Source of the DNA: Caprella mutica
Taxonomy: Eukaryota > Arthropoda > Malacostraca > Amphipoda > Caprellidae
Length of the DNA: 64,000 nt
NCBI GenBank assembly: GCA_947561585.1
Contig: CANNZV010000862.1
Location: 1 to 64,000 of the forward strand
Direction: 5' to 3'
Part shown: one piece after another, positions 60,130-64,000 of the stretch
Numbering within the stretch: position 1 is the stretch's first letter
Layout: every line of letters begins with the position of its first letter
Notes under the pieces: generated by a model
What the model was told of the DNA's origin: nothing
Seen by the model: the letters and a program-made list of their open reading frames with translations, nothing else
The model's database searches: none
Translations under genes and position numbers: made by a program

Positions 60130-60256
60130 GAAAAGATCCAAACTCAACGGGAAATCCATAATATTAGAGGTTATTTAAACTCTGCATTGAAGGTTTTTTT
60201 CAGATATCAAGCTTTCGAATAGAAAGATTTCTATTCATCATCAGGAGGAGGGTCAA
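60130..60256. repeat. Family G repeat copy
   Basis: TAATATTAGAGGTTATTTAA, then the hairpin CGAATAGAAA/TTTCTATTC and CATCATCAGGAGGAGGG, occur in the same order as at 15003. Confidence 0.7.
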
Positions 60257-60355
60257 AACTGTACGTATTGTTTGTTTATAAAATTCAAATTTGAAATCAG
60301 AAAAAATAGTGTACCTTCAGGTGTCATGGATACCAACTAAAATGAATAACAATTA

Positions 60356-60452
60356 TATCGTTTTTTCTTATATTCTCGTATAAAAAAGAAGGAGGAGCTT
60401 AGCAAAAAGTCTGGTGGAAAGATTTTAAAAACCCTGCGTGTGTACGGCCCTA
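60356..60452. mobile_element. Family C right terminus
   Basis: GGAGGAGCTTAGCAAAAAGT, then CTGGTGGAAAG and CCCTGCGTGTGTACGGCCC, equals the right end of family C. The left end is missing. Confidence 0.7.
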
Positions 60453-61300
60453 TAAAAATAAATGCAGAGCCGAATTGTATGCAGTTTGCAGATTAATGAT
60501 CCTAAACATTATAAAATAAAATCAATTTTGCCCGTGCCAGTAGAGAACCTTGATATGAAACAGTCACACTCAACCGTCACTGTCCGACATTTCTATTAGA
60601 TTGAGTTCAAGTCAATAGAAGAAGAAGAAAGGGGACAAACCTATTCTCTTTTTACCTCATGACAATTTTTCGAATACAGCCCAGTGTTGTACCTATGTAA
60701 CATTGAACATTCTTACAGTAATTTAATTTAGCAGTCACTTAATTCAATTACTTTATTTTATTGTGAGAATAAATTGAATTAATCTAGTGAATACACATCA
60801 CTATACCGTACATACAAGTGAAATAATATGTACTGTATGATATAAATTAATTTCTTATTTAATAAAAAATGTAACAGTTCGATAATTTAAGCAATTAGGA
60901 TATACACATGTAATATACTTATATAAAATATATATGTTAGAAGAATGTTGAAACTTGCACCGTTCCTAGAATGCGAAGCAACCTATGTATAATATTTTCT
61001 TCTGATTTGACAATTAATATGTATTTAATATACAATATATCTTATTTATTATAAAATTGTTTAATCTATATACAGTATGGACCACAAAAATGTGTCTGCT
61101 TTTTCAAATACTTGTAAATCGTTAGCCAATGGACGGAAAAATTGTATCTTGGTCTCTTTTTCTCCGCCTCTTATTGTACAACTCTGTGATTTTACTTACT
61201 AAAAGGCAGTGAATAAAGGGAAAAAATTAAAATGGTAGACATTTTAATACAGGGCGCTTACACTTCTTACTTGGAAATTATTTGGAAATAGAACAACTTC
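60453..61300. other. Intergenic; possible Tc1-like terminus
   Basis: Near 61073, ACAGTATGGACCACAAAAAT resembles a Tc1 end. It has weak inverted similarity to sequence near 63440-63485. Bases 60460-60510 are an inverted match to 55677-55730. Confidence 0.35.
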
Positions 61301-61309
61301 AGTGACATT

Positions 61310-62427
61310 TCAAAGATCTCTACAAAAGATCTATTATAAAGCTTTATTCCAAAGACCTAAAGATCTCTTCCAAAGATCTAAAAATCTCTTCCAAAGATCT
61401 AAAAATCTCTTCCAAAGATCTAAAGATCTCTTTCAAAGATCTAAAAATCTCTTCCAAAGATCTAAAAATCTCTTCCAAAGATCTAAAAATCTCTTCCAAA
61501 GATCTAAAAATCTCTTCCAAAGATCTAAAGATCTCTTTCAAAGATCTAAAGATCTCTTCCAAAGATCTAAAGATCTCTTCCAAAGATCTAAAGATCTCTT
61601 TCAAAGATCTAAAGATCTCTTCCAAAGATCTAAAAATCTCTTCCAAAGATCTAAAAATCTCTTCCAAAGATCTAAAAATCTCTTCCAAAGATCTAAAAAT
61701 CTCTTCCAAAGATCTAAAGATCTCTTTCAAAGATCTAAAGATCTCTTCCAAAGATCTAAAGATCTCTTCCAAAGATCTAAAGATCTCTTTCAAAGATCTA
61801 AAGATCTCTTTCAAAGATCTAAAGATCTCTTCCAAAGATCAGGAGATATCTTCCAAAGATCTAAAGATCTCTTCCAAAGATCTGAAGATCTCTTCCAAAG
61901 ATCTAAAGATCTCTTTCAAAGATCTAAAGATCTCTTCCAAAGATCAGGAGATATCTTCCAAAGATCTAAAGATCTCTTCCAAAGATCTGAAGATCTCTTC
62001 CAAAGATCTAAAGATCTCTTCCAAAGATCTAAAGATCTCTTCCAAATATCTAAAGATCTCTTCCAAAGATCAGAAGATCTCTTCCAAAGATCTAAAGATC
62101 TCTTCCAAAGATCTAAAGATCTCTTCCAAAGATCTAAAGATCTCTTCCAAAGATCTAAAGATCTCTTCCAAAGATCTAAAGATCTCTTCCAAAGATCTAA
62201 AGATCTCTTCCAAAGATCTAAAGATCTCTTCCAAAGATCTAAAGATCTCTTCCAAAGATCAGAAGATCTCTTCCAAAAATCTAAAGATCTCTTCCAAAGA
62301 TCTGAAGATCTCTTCCAAAGATCTAAAGATCTCTTCCAAAGATCTAAAGATCTCTTCCAAAGATCTAAAGATCTCTTCCAAAGATCTAAAGATCTCTTCC
62401 AAAGATCTAAAGATCTCTTCCAAAGAC
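61310..62427. repeat. 21-bp satellite, right mirrored array, about 51 copies
   Basis: AAAGATCTAAAGATCTCTTC plus C is the reverse complement of the left array unit. It is more regular than the left array, with a few AGGAGATAT and AGAAGAT variants. The 411-codon plus ORF and the minus ORFs are repeat artefacts. Confidence 0.93.
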
Positions 62428-62880
62428 TGTTCACAACTCTAACTCTCTTAATAGAGTTTCTGACGCGTTATTGTTATGCTAAAAAAATCGCTTCTCCGCT
62501 GGCTTTATTAATCATTCTCTTCGGAATTTGGCGGTAAAACATTGGTTGGTATTTAGAGGTGCATTGCGATGCTTCTCTTTTGTGGAGAATGCGCATAGGA
62601 TATTCTGGTGGTGGATTTACTTTCTATAGTCTCTCAAATTGTGTTACAATCAAATCTGTGATGGGATTGAATAGTGAAGTTGATGAATTTCTTCAGAGAA
62701 ATTAGAGTGATGCGTAACGTGTAAAATATATACACTGGGGAAAACAAATATTCGGATGAATAAAAATTGTATTTTCATGTAAGTAAAAGACTTTTAAAAG
62801 AAATTGTGGTAAATTTTATGTATAGAGATATATACAGTTAAATAATAATATCAAACTTGATTAATTCTAATTGAAATTAT
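62428..62880. repeat. Right unique arm of the large inverted repeat
   Basis: It mirrors 56230-56662: near-identical next to the array, then diverged from about 62705 outwards. Confidence 0.88.
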
Positions 62881-63108
62881 TACATTTTTTAAATTTACTG
62901 ATGCTCATAGTTTCATACAAAACATAAAACACATATTACCCTAATTGAATGCTATGTATTATTATCTTTTATTGAGTTCAACACCTACCAGTCTATTCCT
63001 GTACGTTTCAATAAATGATTTGCATATATTAAATGGTATTTTGTGAATAACGCTATACATGTTTGACTGTTTAAGTTTAGGGCAAGACATCAACATTCGA
63101 CAAGAATA

Positions 63109-63309
63109 TGGTTCGCTGAAAATAACGTTGATGTCTTGCAATGGTTAAGTCAGTCCTTAGACTCGAACCCAATCGACAATTTACGGCGATATTTGAATTT
63201 CAAATTGGGAAATGAGTACCAACAAATATCAAGAAAGTTTAAGACAATATATAAAGAAGTATGGGATAAAATAATTATGCAGTACATTGACATGGTCAAT
63301 TCAGGTTAA
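63109..63309 (+). pseudogene. Tc1-type transposase, decayed C-terminal end
   Basis: The plus strand reads WFAENNVDVLQW, then LSQSLDSNPIDNLRRYLNF and KLGNEY, ending in TAA. This corresponds to the Tc1 W-x(n)-SPDLNPIENLW block with the catalytic Glu replaced by Asp and several other changes. Just upstream, KTS-like codons (DNDPKHTS region) are in another frame, so a frameshift separates them. Everything further upstream is satellite or unique arm sequence. Confidence 0.72.
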
Positions 63310-64000
63310 TGTAATATAATATTTTTTATCATTTTTAATTTGAAAGCTGTAGTTTTTACATCATAAAAATTCATGAGTACTTTCCTGACATATTTTGGTA
63401 AAAGTGCCTATAATTAATTTGCTGTTACTTGATATAAAACCAGTCTTTAAATATTTTGACGAAGTGTTCATAGTGTGTGGCCTGCAATTAATCGCAAGTA
63501 AAGTTACTAATCACCAAAGAAAATTTATCTTCAAAAATACCTAAAATTCAAACATATCTATGAAATCTATCTATGGGAATCCATGCTAATGATATGTTCA
63601 ATAGCAATTCCTAGAATACCCATGCCTTTCACATATATAATTCAATTGATTCCAAAAGAGTATTGTGCGGACGAAGAAAAGGAGTCTATCCGAAAGAGTC
63701 TCTTTAGTAGAGCAAGGGGCAGTCCACTTAATTTTATACGCTACTTGGGAGTACTTTCACAAATGCCAACCTCTCAATTTATTCTAATGCTATTCACAAA
63801 TTAGAAATTTAGAATGTAGAGAAACACTTATGATACAGGTTAGACTTAGAAGGTGGAGTTGAATTTAGAAAAATGGTAATTTCCTGGGACAAACTTAACT
63901 GACAAAATATTAAGTTGAATACAGATTTGTTGGAAGAGTTCGATATGAAATATAGCAATTGCATTTCTAACTTTTAAAGAAATATGATTTTACATTATTT
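63310..64000. other. Right edge, nothing assigned
   Basis: It is AT-rich. A 73-codon ORF at 63583-63804 has no recognisable family and no splice or repeat support; it could be coding or chance. Confidence 0.35.

Noticed and set aside
60205..60250. Hammerhead ribozyme in family G (reverse strand CTGATGA then a hairpin and GAAA)
   Set aside because: The core words are present and the hairpin is conserved in two copies, but I found no stem I partner for the CCCTCCTC flank and no convincing stem III or cleavage site.
63583..63804. Plus-strand ORF of 73 codons as a gene
   Set aside because: There is no family similarity I recognise, no clear start context and no splice partner in the window.
1..64000. 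tRNA, rRNA or other structured RNA genes
   Set aside because: I saw no tRNA A/B-box pairs with a cloverleaf or rRNA-like conserved blocks; a covariance-model scan would be needed to be certain.

Overview
The window is animal nuclear DNA: AT-rich, with GT-AG introns, many TIR transposon fragments and an unusual load of tandem arrays. I rebuilt four protein genes from splice sites, reading phase and protein similarity recalled from memory; no database search was run. They are the 3' end of a MOSC-domain (mARC-like) gene (+), an FBXL18-like F-box/LRR gene (+), an MCRIP2 (FAM195) orthologue (-) and a complete TBK1/IKK-epsilon-type kinase gene (-). This gene set, the intron-rich structure and the repeat style suggest a non-vertebrate metazoan, perhaps a lophotrochozoan such as a mollusc. 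That placement is inference.

Layout. 1-1065: last two exons of the MOSC gene. 1066-7254: no gene supported; a chain of MITEs, a TTAA-flanked element nested in an older element, a 39-bp minisatellite, and a 5'-truncated LINE inserted in a dispersed repeat (family D). 7255-12381: FBXL18-like gene, four coding exons; its first intron holds a hAT-type MITE swollen to 2.2 kb by nested insertions. 12382-14711: the gap between the convergent FBXL18 and MCRIP2 genes, full of MITEs. 14712-32169: MCRIP2, only 162 codons in six exons over 17.5 kb. Its 12.8-kb intron 3 carries at least seven unrelated tandem arrays, one of which flips orientation part-way. 32170-36320: repeats only. 36321-45196: TBK1, twelve coding exons, 865 residues. 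45197-56200: no gene found; several MITE families and a foldback element. 56200-63500: a large inverted repeat with mirrored 21-bp arrays around a 52-copy 33-bp array, plus the decayed 3' end of a Tc1-type transposase.

Repeat families, letters used below. A: about 20 TA-flanked MITEs whose ends begin GGGTAAGTTACGAGTTATCG. B: TA-flanked MITEs beginning GGGTTGTGACAATATGC. C: TTAA-flanked elements beginning GGGCCGTACACACG. D: a roughly 490-bp dispersed repeat beginning GGGTTTAACGTCTGCTTCGG. E: elements beginning CCAGTCTGCAAA. F: TA-flanked elements beginning GAGGTCCTCC. G: a repeat containing TAATATTAGAGGTTATTTAA.

TBK1 (innate immune and autophagy kinase), FBXL18 (SCF ubiquitin-ligase receptor), MCRIP2 (DDX6 and stress-granule-associated protein) and the MOSC protein have no known shared pathway; their linkage looks like ordinary genome order. 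The notable biology is structural: arrays inside introns of compact conserved genes, nested transposons datable by their target-site duplications, and mirror-image satellites.
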